A stretch of 64,000 bases of DNA from Desulfurococcaceae archaeon (GTDB lineage: Archaea > Thermoproteota > Thermoprotei_A > Sulfolobales > Desulfurococcaceae). The translations under genes and the position numbers were made by a program. The stretch covers positions 1-64,000 of the forward strand of contig JAJHQS010000002.1 in the NCBI GenBank assembly GCA_020833225.1, written 5' to 3'. Shown piece after piece: positions 42,625 to 51,869 of this stretch (position 1 is the stretch's first letter; the number at the start of each line of letters is the position of its first letter). The notes under the pieces are model-generated. The model worked only from the letters and a program-made list of their open reading frames with translations, ran no database searches and had not been told where the DNA came from.

Positions 42625-43320
42625 TTGAGCGAGAAATATGTTATTGCCAGATATGAGGCTAAGGGTCATAGATTTGAAGTCTTAGTAAACCCTGATTTAG
42701 CAATTAAGCTTAAAGAGGGTAAATCAGTGAGTATTGATGATGTACTTGTAAGTGACTTTATCTACAAAGATGCTAAAAAAGGTCTTAAAGCTTCACCTGA
42801 AGCTATGCGTGAGGTTTTTGGAACAGAAGATCCGAGAACAGTAGCTGTTGAAATTATTAAACGTGGTGAAATACAATTAACAGCTGAACAGAGGAGAAAA
42901 CTTATTGAGGAGAAAAAAGCTCAAGTATTAAATCTAATAGCTAAGAATGCTGTAGACCCGAAGACGAAGTTGCCAATACCATTAAAGAGGCTGGAATTAG
43001 CATTAGAGCAGGCGAGGGTGACTATAGATCCCTTTAAACCAGCTGAACAACAATTAGATACTATAGTGTCTCAGTTAGCTAAGGTTATACCGATAAAAAT
43101 AGCACGTGCATATGCTATAGTAAAGCTCCCCCCAGAATGTAGTGGCAGGGGGCTTAGAGTATTACAGAGTATGGGTGTAGTTAAAAAGACAACTTGGCTT
43201 AGTGATGGTAGCTTACAAGTTGAATTAGAAATTCCCGCTGGTCTTCAACAAGAATTAATAGATAGAGTTAACGCTATAACTAAGGGTAGTGGTGATGTAA
43301 AAATTACAAGTGTTAGGTGA
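42625..43320 (+). CDS. sdo1: Ribosome maturation protein SBDS (Sdo1)
   Basis: About 232 residues, three SBDS domains: SEKYVIARYEAKGHRFEVLVNPD at the start, QLTAEQRRKLIEEKKAQVLNLIAKNAVDPKTKLPIPLKRLELAL and IPIKIARAYAIVKLPPECSGR. It helps release aIF6 from 50S subunits. TTG 42625 is preferred: relatives begin MSxKYVIARYE, and a TTTTTAAAC box centred about 27 bp upstream would make it leaderless. A longer frame starts at ATG 42610. Confidence 0.94.
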   Translation: MSEKYVIARYEAKGHRFEVLVNPDLAIKLKEGKSVSIDDVLVSDFIYKDAKKGLKASPEAMREVFGTEDPRTVAVEIIKRGEIQLTAEQRRKLIEEKKAQVLNLIAKNAVDPKTKLPIPLKRLELALEQARVTIDPFKPAEQQLDTIVSQLAKVIPIKIARAYAIVKLPPECSGRGLRVLQSMGVVKKTTWLSDGSLQVELEIPAGLQQELIDRVNAITKGSGDVKITSVR

Positions 43321-43325
43321 TTTAG

Positions 43326-44063
43326 TTGTCAACAACTACTCCAACATTAAAAATACTAGTTGCAGATAGACAAATAGTGAGGCCTGGAGACTGTTTAGCA
43401 CTAATTGAGGGTGTATTTGAGCAGAAATTAAAACATATTCCGGAGAAACACATCTATATACTTGGTAATAGAGTATATAGTGATGTAGTTGGAGTTGTAT
43501 CAATTGAAAATAATACTTTAAGTGTAGTACCCCTCGAGAGCACTTATATACCTAGGAAAGATGACACCGTGATAGGTGTTATTAGTGGTGTTAGTGTTTC
43601 TTCTTGGAGTGTTGATATTAAATCACCATATAAAGCAATACTCCCAGCTTCAGATGTTATTGAGGGGTTTAATCCAGCTATACATAATTTGAGAAATTAT
43701 CTCGACATTGGAGACTATGTATTAGCAAAAGTAGCTGCATTTGATAGACTAAGAGATCCTGTCTTAACTGTTAAGGGTAAGGGTCTTGGGAAAATTATTG
43801 ATGGATATGTAGTAGAGATTAAGCCTAGTAAAGTTGCACGTGTTATTGGTAAAAAGGGGAGTATGTATAATTTATTGACAAATATGACTAAATGCGAGCT
43901 CGTAGTAGGAGTTAATGGGTATATATGGGCTAGGTGTCCTGATGAACGAGTACTAGATGTCTTAGTTAAAGCTATAAGGCTCATAGAGACTAAAGCTCAT
44001 ATGAGAGGTCTTACAGAAGAAGTTAGATCTTACTTAGCATCAAAACTAGGTGTTCAATTGTGA
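43326..44063 (+). CDS. rrp4: Exosome RNA-binding subunit Rrp4
   Basis: 245 residues: N-terminal domain ([17 protein letters not shown]), S1 domain ([28 protein letters not shown]) and KH domain ([23 protein letters not shown]). Forms the cap of the archaeal exosome that feeds RNA into the Rrp41-Rrp42 ring. TTG start; overlaps rrp41 by 4 nt. Confidence 0.96.
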   Translation: MSTTTPTLKILVADRQIVRPGDCLALIEGVFEQKLKHIPEKHIYILGNRVYSDVVGVVSIENNTLSVVPLESTYIPRKDDTVIGVISGVSVSSWSVDIKSPYKAILPASDVIEGFNPAIHNLRNYLDIGDYVLAKVAAFDRLRDPVLTVKGKGLGKIIDGYVVEIKPSKVARVIGKKGSMYNLLTNMTKCELVVGVNGYIWARCPDERVLDVLVKAIRLIETKAHMRGLTEEVRSYLASKLGVQL

Positions 44064-44800
44064 GTGTTCAAAAGCCCGTTTTAATCCGCGAAGATGGGAG
44101 AAGAATAGATGGGAGAAGACCTGACGAGATGAGACCTGTTAAAATAGCTGTAGGTGTATTGAAAAACGCTAATGGCAGTGCTCTAGTAGAGTATGGTGAG
44201 ACAAGAGTATTAGCAGCTGTTTATGGGCCTCGCGAAGCATTACCCAAGTATATGAGTATGCCTATGCGGGCTACTCTACGTGTACGCTACCACATGGCAC
44301 CCTTCTCAACAGATGAGAGAAAAAGTCCTGCACCAACTAGGAGGGAAATAGAGCTCTCTAAGGTTATTCGAGAAGCACTTGAAGCCGTAGTATTTAGTTC
44401 ACTCTTCCCTAGAACGGGTATAGACGTCTTTATAGAGGTGTTACAGGCTGATGGTGGGACTAGAACAGCTGGGCTTACAGCGGCTTCAATAGCTCTAGCT
44501 GATGCTGGAATACCATTAAAAGATATTGTGATCGGGGTTGCTATTGGGAAAGTTAATGGTGTATTAGTATTAGATATTAATGGGTTAGAAGACGAATATG
44601 GTGAAGCTGATATGCCAGTGGGTATAGCGCCAAATCTCGGTGAGATTGTTCTCTTCCAGTTAAATGGTGTACTTACACGTGAAGAGGTGAAAGTGGGCTT
44701 AGATATGGCGTTTAAAGCAGCTGAAAACATTTATAAAATTGCTAAAGAAGCACTTTACAATAAGTACATTAAAGTATTAGAAGAGGTGAAGTTTGAATGA
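44060..44800 (+). CDS. rrp41: Exosome catalytic subunit Rrp41
   Basis: 246 residues, RNase PH fold. [59 protein letters not shown] and the catalytic acidic site [13 protein letters not shown] near residue 176. Phosphorolytic 3'-5' exoribonuclease and tailing enzyme. Overlaps rrp42 by 4 nt, so the three exosome genes are translationally coupled. Confidence 0.97.
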   Translation: MSVQKPVLIREDGRRIDGRRPDEMRPVKIAVGVLKNANGSALVEYGETRVLAAVYGPREALPKYMSMPMRATLRVRYHMAPFSTDERKSPAPTRREIELSKVIREALEAVVFSSLFPRTGIDVFIEVLQADGGTRTAGLTAASIALADAGIPLKDIVIGVAIGKVNGVLVLDINGLEDEYGEADMPVGIAPNLGEIVLFQLNGVLTREEVKVGLDMAFKAAENIYKIAKEALYNKYIKVLEEVKFE

Positions 44801-45657
44801 GCATTACGCCTGAGAGAGAAATCGTGCCTAAAATGCAGTTTGAACAGATTGTTAAGAGTATTAAGCGTGGTGAGAGAATTGATGGCAGGGGGTTATTAGA
44901 CTATAGACCTATATCAGTAATACTTAGCCCTATAAAGAAGGCTGAAGGTAGTGCTCTAGTTAAACTAGGCAAAACCCAGGTTATTACAGGTGTGAAACTA
45001 GATCTTGGAGCTCCATTTAGAGATAGACCTAATGAGGGTGTTTTACAAGTACACGCTGAATTTGTACCTCTAGCTTCTCCCTCATTTGAACCTGGACCCC
45101 CAGATGAAAACGCCATTGAAGTAGCTAGAATAGTTGATAGGTCGCTTAGAGAGCCGCGTGCTATTAGACTCGAAGACCTTGTCATAGAGCCAGGTAGAAC
45201 TGTATGGGTTGTCTATAACGACATTTACTTAATTGACCACGATGGAAACATTGTAGACTCTAGTATGCTCGCATCTATGCTTGCTCTTGCAACCGTTAAA
45301 ATACCTAAGCTCATTAAGACAGAGAGTGGACAATATATATTAGATAAGAGTATGCGTGAAACACCATTACCATTAAATCTCCTAGTAGCTACTGTGACTA
45401 TTGGTGTATTAGAAAACACCCTCTTTGTAGATCCAACTCTCGAGGAGGAGAAGGTCGTAGATACGTTGATAGTTTTAGCTGTAGATGAAAAGGGGAGAAT
45501 TTGTGGTGCACAGAAGAGGGGTGAGAAGAGTATTTCGAGAAAACTACTTGAAAACGCATTAGATATTGCTTCTGAAAAGGGGTTGCAATTAGTGAGTTTT
45601 ATGAGGAATGTGTTAAATAACCCACAAGACTACATTAAACCACTAATAGAAATGTAG
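44797..45657 (+). CDS. rrp42: Exosome ring subunit Rrp42
   Basis: 286 residues, RNase PH fold without the catalytic acidic signature of Rrp41. [82 protein letters not shown]. Forms the hexameric ring with Rrp41 and helps bind RNA. Directly followed by rpl37ae. Confidence 0.97.
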   Translation: MSITPEREIVPKMQFEQIVKSIKRGERIDGRGLLDYRPISVILSPIKKAEGSALVKLGKTQVITGVKLDLGAPFRDRPNEGVLQVHAEFVPLASPSFEPGPPDENAIEVARIVDRSLREPRAIRLEDLVIEPGRTVWVVYNDIYLIDHDGNIVDSSMLASMLALATVKIPKLIKTESGQYILDKSMRETPLPLNLLVATVTIGVLENTLFVDPTLEEEKVVDTLIVLAVDEKGRICGAQKRGEKSISRKLLENALDIASEKGLQLVSFMRNVLNNPQDYIKPLIEM

Positions 45658-45666
45658 GTGGTGTTT

Positions 45667-45927
45667 ATGGGTAGAACTAGAGTTGTGGGTATTGCTGGCA
45701 GATATGGGGCAAGATATGGTTCAACACTCAGAAAAAAAGTTAAAGAAGTTCTTGAGAGGAGATATGCCGATCACACGTGTCCATTTTGCGCACACAAGGG
45801 GTATGTTATGAGATTAAGTACTGGTATTTGGATTTGTAGAAAATGTGGTGCTAAATGGGCTGGAGGCTCATATATACCTAGAACAGGCCTATCTAAAACC
45901 TACTCAGAGATTATTATTAGGGAGTAA
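45667..45927 (+). CDS. rpl37ae: Ribosomal protein L37Ae (eL43)
   Basis: 86 residues. VVGIAGRYGARYGSTLRKKVKEVLERR then a zinc ribbon, CPFCAHKGYV and CRKCGAKWAGG. ATG 45667 gives the usual MGRTRVVGIAGR start; the frame is open to a GTG at 45658 right after the rrp42 stop. Confidence 0.96.
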   Translation: MGRTRVVGIAGRYGARYGSTLRKKVKEVLERRYADHTCPFCAHKGYVMRLSTGIWICRKCGAKWAGGSYIPRTGLSKTYSEIIIRE

Positions 45928-45932
45928 AACTA

Positions 45933-46475
45933 TTGTTTCTCATTACTACATCACATCGCTCTTCGCCTCGAGTTAGATCTCTTGTAAAAGACCTTGTAAG
46001 CGTGTTTCCAGGGGCTTTAAGAGTTCAGCGAGGACATAGAACACTTAACGACCTAGCTGTAGAAGCATATGTAAATAGATTAAAATATGTTTTATTAGTC
46101 GGAGAGCTACATGGAAACCCTAAATTAATATCAATATATGAAGTCCTTGAAGAACCTGAGTTAAGGCTAGTAAAAATAGTTGATCTATTACTTAAAGGCG
46201 TCAAGTTATCTAGAGAAAATCCTTCATCGGCGAGAATATATGGTGTTGAGACTTTAAGTGTTAATTACTCTAAGTGTATTTCTAGCGACTGTTATCTCCT
46301 CGCAGACGTCTTAACTAAGATTTTTCAGCCTAGAATTAGTGAGAACCCGGATATTACAGTGATCTTGGATGAGGAAAAGTATATTGAGGTTAAATTTCAA
46401 GGTGTTCATGGAAAACTCGTGGGTCCAGTGTTAAGAGTACTTAGAGTAGTTAAGAGTGGTGATATTGAAACTTAG
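45933..46475 (+). CDS. Brix/Imp4-domain rRNA biogenesis protein
   Basis: 180 residues. LITTSHRSSPRVRSLVKDLVSVFPGALRVQRGHRTLNDLAVEA is the Brix-domain start, with HGNPKLISIYEV and a terminal KLVGPVLRVLRVVK. Archaeal single-Brix proteins are thought to aid pre-rRNA folding like Imp4. TTG start; overlaps the Pcc1 gene by 20 nt. Confidence 0.88.
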   Translation: MFLITTSHRSSPRVRSLVKDLVSVFPGALRVQRGHRTLNDLAVEAYVNRLKYVLLVGELHGNPKLISIYEVLEEPELRLVKIVDLLLKGVKLSRENPSSARIYGVETLSVNYSKCISSDCYLLADVLTKIFQPRISENPDITVILDEEKYIEVKFQGVHGKLVGPVLRVLRVVKSGDIET

Positions 46476-46722
46476 AGTTGTATATAAAGTAGAATTAGAC
46501 GATCGCTTGGTTGAAGCAGTGTATAAGGCACTTACACCTGAAATGTCAATACTGCCAGAGACTTGTAGAGGTGAAGTTAATATATCTCAGAGGACCCTTA
46601 TATTGATCTTTGAGTGTTCTAGTCTTAGTAAAGTGAGAGCTTTAAATAATAATTTAATAAGTCTTCTCGCTCTACTATTAAGAATTGTAGGTGAATTAGA
46701 AAATGTCGGAAACTCAGCGTGA
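46456..46722 (+). CDS. pcc1: KEOPS subunit Pcc1
   Basis: 88 residues. YKALTPEMSILPETCRGEVNISQRTLILIFECSSLSKVRALNNNLISLLALLLRIVGEL has the Pcc1 strand-helix arrangement with the dimerisation helix at the end. Pcc1 dimerises KEOPS and binds tRNA. Its place after Brix and before prefoldin beta is the conserved superoperon order. Start is ambiguous among GTG 46456, GTG 46459 and TTG 46465. Confidence 0.83.
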   Translation: MVILKLRVVYKVELDDRLVEAVYKALTPEMSILPETCRGEVNISQRTLILIFECSSLSKVRALNNNLISLLALLLRIVGELENVGNSA

Positions 46723-47080
46723 GAAGAGTCTGCCACCAGAAGTTCAGCAATTAATAATTCAATATCAGACTCTCAGAGAACATTATGCTAGAATAGAGAC
46801 AGAGCTAAGAACAGTTGAAGCTGAGCTGAGTGAAATAGACAGTATTAATGATGCTTTGAAAAACTTAGATGATAGTGTAGAGCTCTATAAGAGTGTAGGA
46901 CACGTGTTAGTTAAAAAGACACGCTCAGAGATATTAAGAGAGCTTGAAGAGAGAAAAGAATTACTCATTATTAGGAGAGATAAGTATAAGAAGCAATTAG
47001 AATTCTTAAATAAGCAAATACAAGATCTCGAGAACAAGTTAAGAGATGCTTTAGCTAAACATGGGATTAGTGTTGGTTAG
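46703..47080 (+). CDS. pfdB: Prefoldin beta subunit
   Basis: 125 residues, two long coiled-coil helices (PEVQQLIIQYQTLREHYARIETELRTVEAEL; ILRELEERKELLIIRRDKYKKQLEFLNKQIQDLENKLRDAL) around a short beta hairpin (SVGHVLVKKT). It is the co-chaperone that passes unfolded proteins to the thermosome. Overlaps both neighbours by 20 nt. Confidence 0.94.
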   Translation: MSETQREKSLPPEVQQLIIQYQTLREHYARIETELRTVEAELSEIDSINDALKNLDDSVELYKSVGHVLVKKTRSEILRELEERKELLIIRRDKYKKQLEFLNKQIQDLENKLRDALAKHGISVG

Positions 47081-47402
47081 TGAGGAGAGTAGTTCACAGA
47101 GAGATCAAGGGTACTTAGCTATACTGAGAAATCTACCATTAGAAAAACTCGAAGAAATATTACTAATAGTTGAAAAGAGTATTAAAGAATATCTTGATGA
47201 GAAGCTTAAAAGGCGTGGTGAATATACAATTGTAGCTAGTATTTCAAGAGGCGTTAGTGGCGTGGATTTAACCATAGATCTTCGGGTAAATCACTGTATT
47301 ACGCCTCGCGAGAAGTGTAGTGATATTGTTAGTAGTGCGTTGAGTTATGCTAGGAGGCGGGTTGAGGAGTATTTAGAGAATTTAAGTGTAAGAAATTTGT
47401 AA
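47061..47402 (+). CDS. DUF3194 family protein
   Basis: 113 residues. LEEILLIVEKSIKEYLDEKLKRRGEYTIVASISRGVSGVDLTIDLRVN ... SSALSYARRRVEEYLENL. A small alpha/beta protein regularly found after prefoldin beta in archaea (DUF3194); no known activity. Last gene of the superoperon before EF-2. Confidence 0.8.
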   Translation: MGLVLVSEESSSQRDQGYLAILRNLPLEKLEEILLIVEKSIKEYLDEKLKRRGEYTIVASISRGVSGVDLTIDLRVNHCITPREKCSDIVSSALSYARRRVEEYLENLSVRNL

Positions 47403-47458
47403 TTTTATAAGAGTTTTAAGGGATTTAGACTCATTTATGAATAATAATGGTGTATAGT

Positions 47459-49669
47459 ATGGTTAAATATAAGCAGACTATTGAAGTATTAAGGATTATG
47501 AGGAACATTGATCAAATCAGGAATATAGGTATAACGGCACATGTAGATCACGGTAAGACGACATTATCAGACTCTCTACTTAGTGCTGCAGGATTATTAT
47601 CAGAGAAGCTAGCTGGTCAAGCATTAGCACTAGATTATCTTGATGTAGAGCAGAGGAGGCAAATGACTGTTAAAGCTGCCAATGTGAGTCTCTACCACGA
47701 GTATAAGGGTAAGCCATATGTGATAAACCTTATAGATACTCCTGGACACGTAGATTTTCAGTCTAGGACACTTAGAGCTCTGAGAGCTATAGATGGAGCT
47801 ATCATAGTAGTAGATGCTGTTGAAGGGGTTATGACGCAGACTGAGATGTATTTACGTGTAGCATTAGAAGAGCGTGTTAAACCAGTTCTCTTTATAAACA
47901 AGATTGATAGGCTTATTAAAGAGTTAAAATTGTCGCCTCAGGATATTCAGCGGAGGCTAGTACAGATCGTGAGAGATATTAACGTACTTATTTCAAACTA
48001 TGCTGATAAGGAGTTTCAAAAGGCGTGGCTTCTAGATCCAGCTAAGGGGCAAGTAGCCTTTGGCTCTGCTAGAGATAGATGGGGTCTTACAATACCCTTA
48101 GCTCAGCAGAAAGGTATAAAGATAAGTGATATTATTGATATTTATAATCGTGGTAGAGAAGCTGTAGCAGAATTGCAAAAAATCGCTCCACTACATGAGG
48201 CTGTATTAGACATGGTTGTTAAATATCTTCCTAATCCACGTGAAGCCCAGAAGTATAGGATACCTAAGATCTGGCATGGTGATGTTAATAGTGAAATAGC
48301 AAAATACATGGTAGAGTGTGATCCTAACGGCCCATTAATAATGATGGTTACTGATGTTAAAGTAGATCCACATGCTGGCCTAGTAGCTACTGGTAGAGTG
48401 TTCTCGGGTACTGTAAAGCCCGGTGATGAAGTATGGCTTGTTAATGCTAGGACTGCTCAGAGAGTATTACAAGTAGGGCTCTACATGGGGCCTTATAGAG
48501 AGCTAGTAAGTGATGTTACAGCTGGAAATATAGCTGCTATACTAGGTCCTGATAAAGTGAGAGCTGGTGAGACTATTGCTTCAGCCATGTTGAGAGATCA
48601 GATTGTCCCATTTGAGAGGTTTAGAATGATAACAGAGTCTGTTGTAACTGTAGCTGTAGAGCCTAAAAACCCACAGCAGTTAACTAAGCTTATTGATGCT
48701 CTCTACAAGCTACATCTTGAAGATCCAAGTCTTATTGTGAAGATTAATGAGGAGACTGGGGAGTATTTAATTCACGGTGTAGGGACGCTTCACATAGAAA
48801 TAGCTCTCACACTACTAAGAGAGTTTTATGGGCTTGAAGTAGTGACAACACCACCTCTTATAGTGTATAGAGAGACTATTAGATCAGCTAGTCAAATATT
48901 TGAGGGTAAATCGCCAAATAAACACAACAAGTTCTATATTAGTGTAGAACCCCTCGACGAGGCTACAATAAAGCTTATACAAGAGGGTATTATAACAGAG
49001 GATATGGATTCACGTGAGAGGGCTAAGATTTTAAGAGATCACGCGGGCTGGGATACAGATGAAGCTAGGAGAATTATTGCTATAGATGAGAACATAAATG
49101 TATTAGTAGATAGAACAGTAGGTGTACAATATCTCCGCGAAGTACGAGACACACTTATTCAGGGCTTTAGATTAGCTATGAGAGAGGGTCCACTAGCACA
49201 CGAGCCTGTGAGAGGGTTAAAAGTAATATTACACGACGCAATAATACACGAAGACCCCGCTCATAGAGGACCAGCACAGATATATCCGGCTGTTAGAAAC
49301 GCTATTTTTGCAGGATTTTTGACAAGTAATCCTACACTACTAGAACCAATACTTAAACTCGATATTAGAACACCACTTGAATATATTGGTAATATCTCGG
49401 TTATTATAACTAAGAAGCGTGGTAAAATATTGAATGTTGAGCAATCCGAGAACTTAGCACGTGTAATAGCTGAGATCCCTGTTGCAGAGTCACTTGACAT
49501 AGCTGATGCTCTAAGAAACGCTACTGCAGGTAAAGCTATATGGGGTCAAGAGTTTAGTAGATGGGCTCCACTCCCAGATAGCATGTTAATGGATATGATA
49601 GCTAAAATAAGAACTAGAAAAGGTCTAAAACCAGAACCACCTAGAGTAGAAGATTTTATTAAGTTCTAA
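47459..49669 (+). CDS. fusA: Elongation factor 2
   Basis: 736 residues. Translocation GTPase: [12 protein letters not shown] (G1), switch I around [21 protein letters not shown] (G3), NKIDR (G4). Domain IV ends with [15 protein letters not shown], which holds the diphthamide-site His. I prefer ATG 47459 ([10 protein letters not shown]) over ATG 47447, since family members start MVKYK. Confidence 0.97.
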   Translation: MVKYKQTIEVLRIMRNIDQIRNIGITAHVDHGKTTLSDSLLSAAGLLSEKLAGQALALDYLDVEQRRQMTVKAANVSLYHEYKGKPYVINLIDTPGHVDFQSRTLRALRAIDGAIIVVDAVEGVMTQTEMYLRVALEERVKPVLFINKIDRLIKELKLSPQDIQRRLVQIVRDINVLISNYADKEFQKAWLLDPAKGQVAFGSARDRWGLTIPLAQQKGIKISDIIDIYNRGREAVAELQKIAPLHEAVLDMVVKYLPNPREAQKYRIPKIWHGDVNSEIAKYMVECDPNGPLIMMVTDVKVDPHAGLVATGRVFSGTVKPGDEVWLVNARTAQRVLQVGLYMGPYRELVSDVTAGNIAAILGPDKVRAGETIASAMLRDQIVPFERFRMITESVVTVAVEPKNPQQLTKLIDALYKLHLEDPSLIVKINEETGEYLIHGVGTLHIEIALTLLREFYGLEVVTTPPLIVYRETIRSASQIFEGKSPNKHNKFYISVEPLDEATIKLIQEGIITEDMDSRERAKILRDHAGWDTDEARRIIAIDENINVLVDRTVGVQYLREVRDTLIQGFRLAMREGPLAHEPVRGLKVILHDAIIHEDPAHRGPAQIYPAVRNAIFAGFLTSNPTLLEPILKLDIRTPLEYIGNISVIITKKRGKILNVEQSENLARVIAEIPVAESLDIADALRNATAGKAIWGQEFSRWAPLPDSMLMDMIAKIRTRKGLKPEPPRVEDFIKF

Positions 49670-49674
49670 TTCAC

Positions 49675-49890
49675 TTAGAATTTAATAAGTTTATAAGTAT
49701 TTTTACTTAATCTCATAGCTAAGCCAAGCTCATACATCTTAGAGAGCACTCTACCAGCACTCCTAGTTGAAGTAGCAAGTATTTTTGCAAGCTCATCAAC
49801 CGAGATAAAGTAAATACCAGCCTCAATAAGCCTTAAATATAAATCATAGACATCTACAGCTACATGTACATAGCTCTTCACAATAAACAC
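49675..49890 (-). CDS. Small winged-helix protein
   Basis: 71 residues. YDLYLRLIEAGIYFISVDELAKILATSTRSAGRVLSKMYELGLAMRLSKNTYKLIKF is a clean helix-turn-helix with a short wing and nothing else. It lies 54 bp from the tRNA-Asn 3' end and converges on EF-2. Likely a DNA-binding protein; target unknown. Confidence 0.65.
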   Translation of the reverse strand: MFIVKSYVHVAVDVYDLYLRLIEAGIYFISVDELAKILATSTRSAGRVLSKMYELGLAMRLSKNTYKLIKF

Positions 49891-49944
49891 CCAGTTAAAT
49901 TAAATTACAGTTATAGCTGAGAGTAAAGTGAAACTTTTAGAAAA

Positions 49945-50046
49945 CGCCGGGGCGGGGATTTGAACCCCGGACCACCGGGTTTCCACCACGGCTACTACTA
50001 TGTGGGGTTAACAGCCCGGCGCTCTTCCAGGCTGAGCTACCCCGGC
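49945..50046 (-). tRNA. tRNA-Asn (anticodon GTT) with a 28-nt intron
   Basis: 102 nt. Acceptor GCCGGGG/CCCCGGC, discriminator G, D stem GCTC/GAGC, anticodon stem CCGGG/CCCGG with loop CT-GTT-A...A, variable loop TGGTC, T arm CGGGG-TTCAAAT-CCCCG. The anticodon loop is interrupted after position 37 by 28 nt (49981-50008), the canonical archaeal intron site, leaving a 74-nt tRNA. CCA is not encoded. Confidence 0.96.
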
Positions 50047-50072
50047 TCCGAAACATTATTATTGTAATTAAA

Positions 50073-50082
50073 GGGTTTAAAT
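50073..50082 (-). promoter_or_regulatory. TATA/BRE promoter of tRNA-Asn
   Basis: GGGTTTAAAT in plus-strand reading, TATA part at 50076-50082, centred about 33 bp upstream of the tRNA 5' end at 50046. Same sequence and distance as for tRNA-Leu. Confidence 0.7.
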
Positions 50083-50128
50083 CTTAAGTCCTAGTTGAGT
50101 AAGAGTTTTTCTCGGGGAGGGTTTAATG

Positions 50129-51412
50129 TCATGTTGTAATCTCTACTTCTTCACCGCTAGCTGGGATATATATGTTTATGTCTTCACCAATAAACTCTTT
50201 CATCCTAGTTGAGAGTACTAGGGCTTCTTCGTAGTCTCCATGAACTATTATAATATTTCGTAGAGTATTCTTATATTGTAGAGTGTATTTGACAATGTCA
50301 TCTTTACCAGCGTGGCTGGAGAGATCTATCCACTCAATTCTAGCTTTAATAGGTCCGACGTCGTGTTGGAGGAGTTGACCTTCCTCGAGAATTCTATGTC
50401 CATTGCTGTTAACTGCCTGATAGCTTACTAAGATAATAGAGTTTTTTGAGTTATCGTAGAGTTTTTTGAGGTAATAGAGGCTTGGTCCACCTTTAAGCAT
50501 GCCCGCTGATGCTACAATAACACATGGTTTTCTTACAATTTTCCTCCTCATAGAGGAGTCTGTGACGAAATTAATGTTCTCGACAACTTTGTTAAAGAGA
50601 ACTGGATCTCGAAGAAACCCCCTGTGTTTAGAATAGATCTCAGTAACATCTCTACTTAAGCCATCTACATATATGTCTAAGTATGGTGCATGTGTGTAAA
50701 GTAGTGTAATTACTTCTTGAGTTCTACCTACACTAAATGCTGGTATTAACGCTACTCCCCCACGATCTATAGTCTCTTCTACCACTTGGATAAGTCGCTC
50801 CTCCATTTTACCGCGTGGTGGGTGATTTCTAGATCCATATGTTGACTCCACTATTAATGTTGTTACTTTTAACGGAGCTGTATCTGCTGGTTTAAGTGTC
50901 CATGTCTGATTAGTATTAAAGTCTCCAGTATATAATATGTTCTCATCGCCCGGTGTTTCAATGTAGATCAAACTACTCCCAATAATATGTCCTGCATTAA
51001 AAAACTGCACTGAGAAATCATCTACCTGTACTTCTTCACCATACTCAACAAACTGAGCGTTACTATTCATACGATCAAACTCCCTCATTTCATAGTCAAC
51101 GTAAAGTGAATTTAACCTCAGGAAATCTATTGTTAAAAGTCTAGCTACATCTATAGTTGGTCGTGTTGTTAATAGTTTTGGATTACCTGTTATATAGAGG
51201 TATGGTGCTGCACCTATATGATCTAGGTGTGCATGAGAGATCAGGACTGCAAGCACCTCTATAGGTCTCACATGTAATGGTAGTATTGGCCTATCTTTCT
51301 CGTCAAAGCTAACTCCATAGTCTAATAAGAGCTTCTTACCTACACTCTCAACGATAATAGCTGATCTGCCGACCTCTCGCCCCCCACCAAGAACCTTAAT
51401 TTTCAAGTACAT
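50129..51412 (-). CDS. Beta-CASP ribonuclease aCPSF2 (no KH domains)
   Basis: About 427 residues. Metallo-beta-lactamase motifs HAHLDH (motif 2), AGHIIGSS (motif 3), LYTGDFN (motif 4) and the beta-CASP region with LSSHAGKDD and IIVHGDYEEA. The lack of N-terminal KH domains assigns it to the shorter archaeal CPSF type rather than aCPSF1. These enzymes are endo- or 5'-3' exoribonucleases. ATG giving MYLKIKVLGGGREVGRS is preferred to the GTG three codons upstream. Confidence 0.9.
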   Translation of the reverse strand: MYLKIKVLGGGREVGRSAIIVESVGKKLLLDYGVSFDEKDRPILPLHVRPIEVLAVLISHAHLDHIGAAPYLYITGNPKLLTTRPTIDVARLLTIDFLRLNSLYVDYEMREFDRMNSNAQFVEYGEEVQVDDFSVQFFNAGHIIGSSLIYIETPGDENILYTGDFNTNQTWTLKPADTAPLKVTTLIVESTYGSRNHPPRGKMEERLIQVVEETIDRGGVALIPAFSVGRTQEVITLLYTHAPYLDIYVDGLSRDVTEIYSKHRGFLRDPVLFNKVVENINFVTDSSMRRKIVRKPCVIVASAGMLKGGPSLYYLKKLYDNSKNSIILVSYQAVNSNGHRILEEGQLLQHDVGPIKARIEWIDLSSHAGKDDIVKYTLQYKNTLRNIIIVHGDYEEALVLSTRMKEFIGEDINIYIPASGEEVEITT

Positions 51413-51467
51413 AGCATACACACTCCAACTCGCATTTACCAGAGTTACACATCTTTAAAACATAGTA

Positions 51468-51869
51468 TTGAGAGTTAATATTAGAGGTGCTTTTAAAGTG
51501 ATATCTCTAAGTCCACATGAGCTTAGAAGACTACTTAAGAGATATGGTGTTGAAGTTGAAGAGGTTAAAAGTGCAGAGAGAGTTGAAATACACTTAGCTG
51601 ATAAAGTCATTGTCGTAGATAAACCTCAAGTGTTAGTCTTTAAGATCGCTAAGCAAACGGTATTTCAAATATCAGGTGAGAATGTACGTGAAGAACAGAG
51701 AAAGAGATCTGAGCAGGTAGAAGAGATCAAGGTGTCAGAAGACGATGTGAAATTTATTGTTGAATATACTGGTGTAAGTTATGAGAAAGCACGTGAAGCC
51801 CTAATTAAAGCTAAAGGTGATATAGCTAAAGCAATAATGATGCTCACAAGCGGTGAGAGTAAGCAATGA
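51468..51869 (+). CDS. nac: Nascent polypeptide-associated complex protein (NAC alpha)
   Basis: 133 residues: NAC beta-barrel (about 40-75, KVIVVDKPQVLVFKIAKQTVFQISGE) and a C-terminal UBA domain (VSEDDVKFIVEYTGVSYEKAREALIKAKGDIAKAIMML). Archaeal NAC is a homodimer at the ribosomal exit. TTG start. Overlaps the polymerase gene by 4 nt. Confidence 0.93.
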   Translation: MRVNIRGAFKVISLSPHELRRLLKRYGVEVEEVKSAERVEIHLADKVIVVDKPQVLVFKIAKQTVFQISGENVREEQRKRSEQVEEIKVSEDDVKFIVEYTGVSYEKAREALIKAKGDIAKAIMMLTSGESKQ

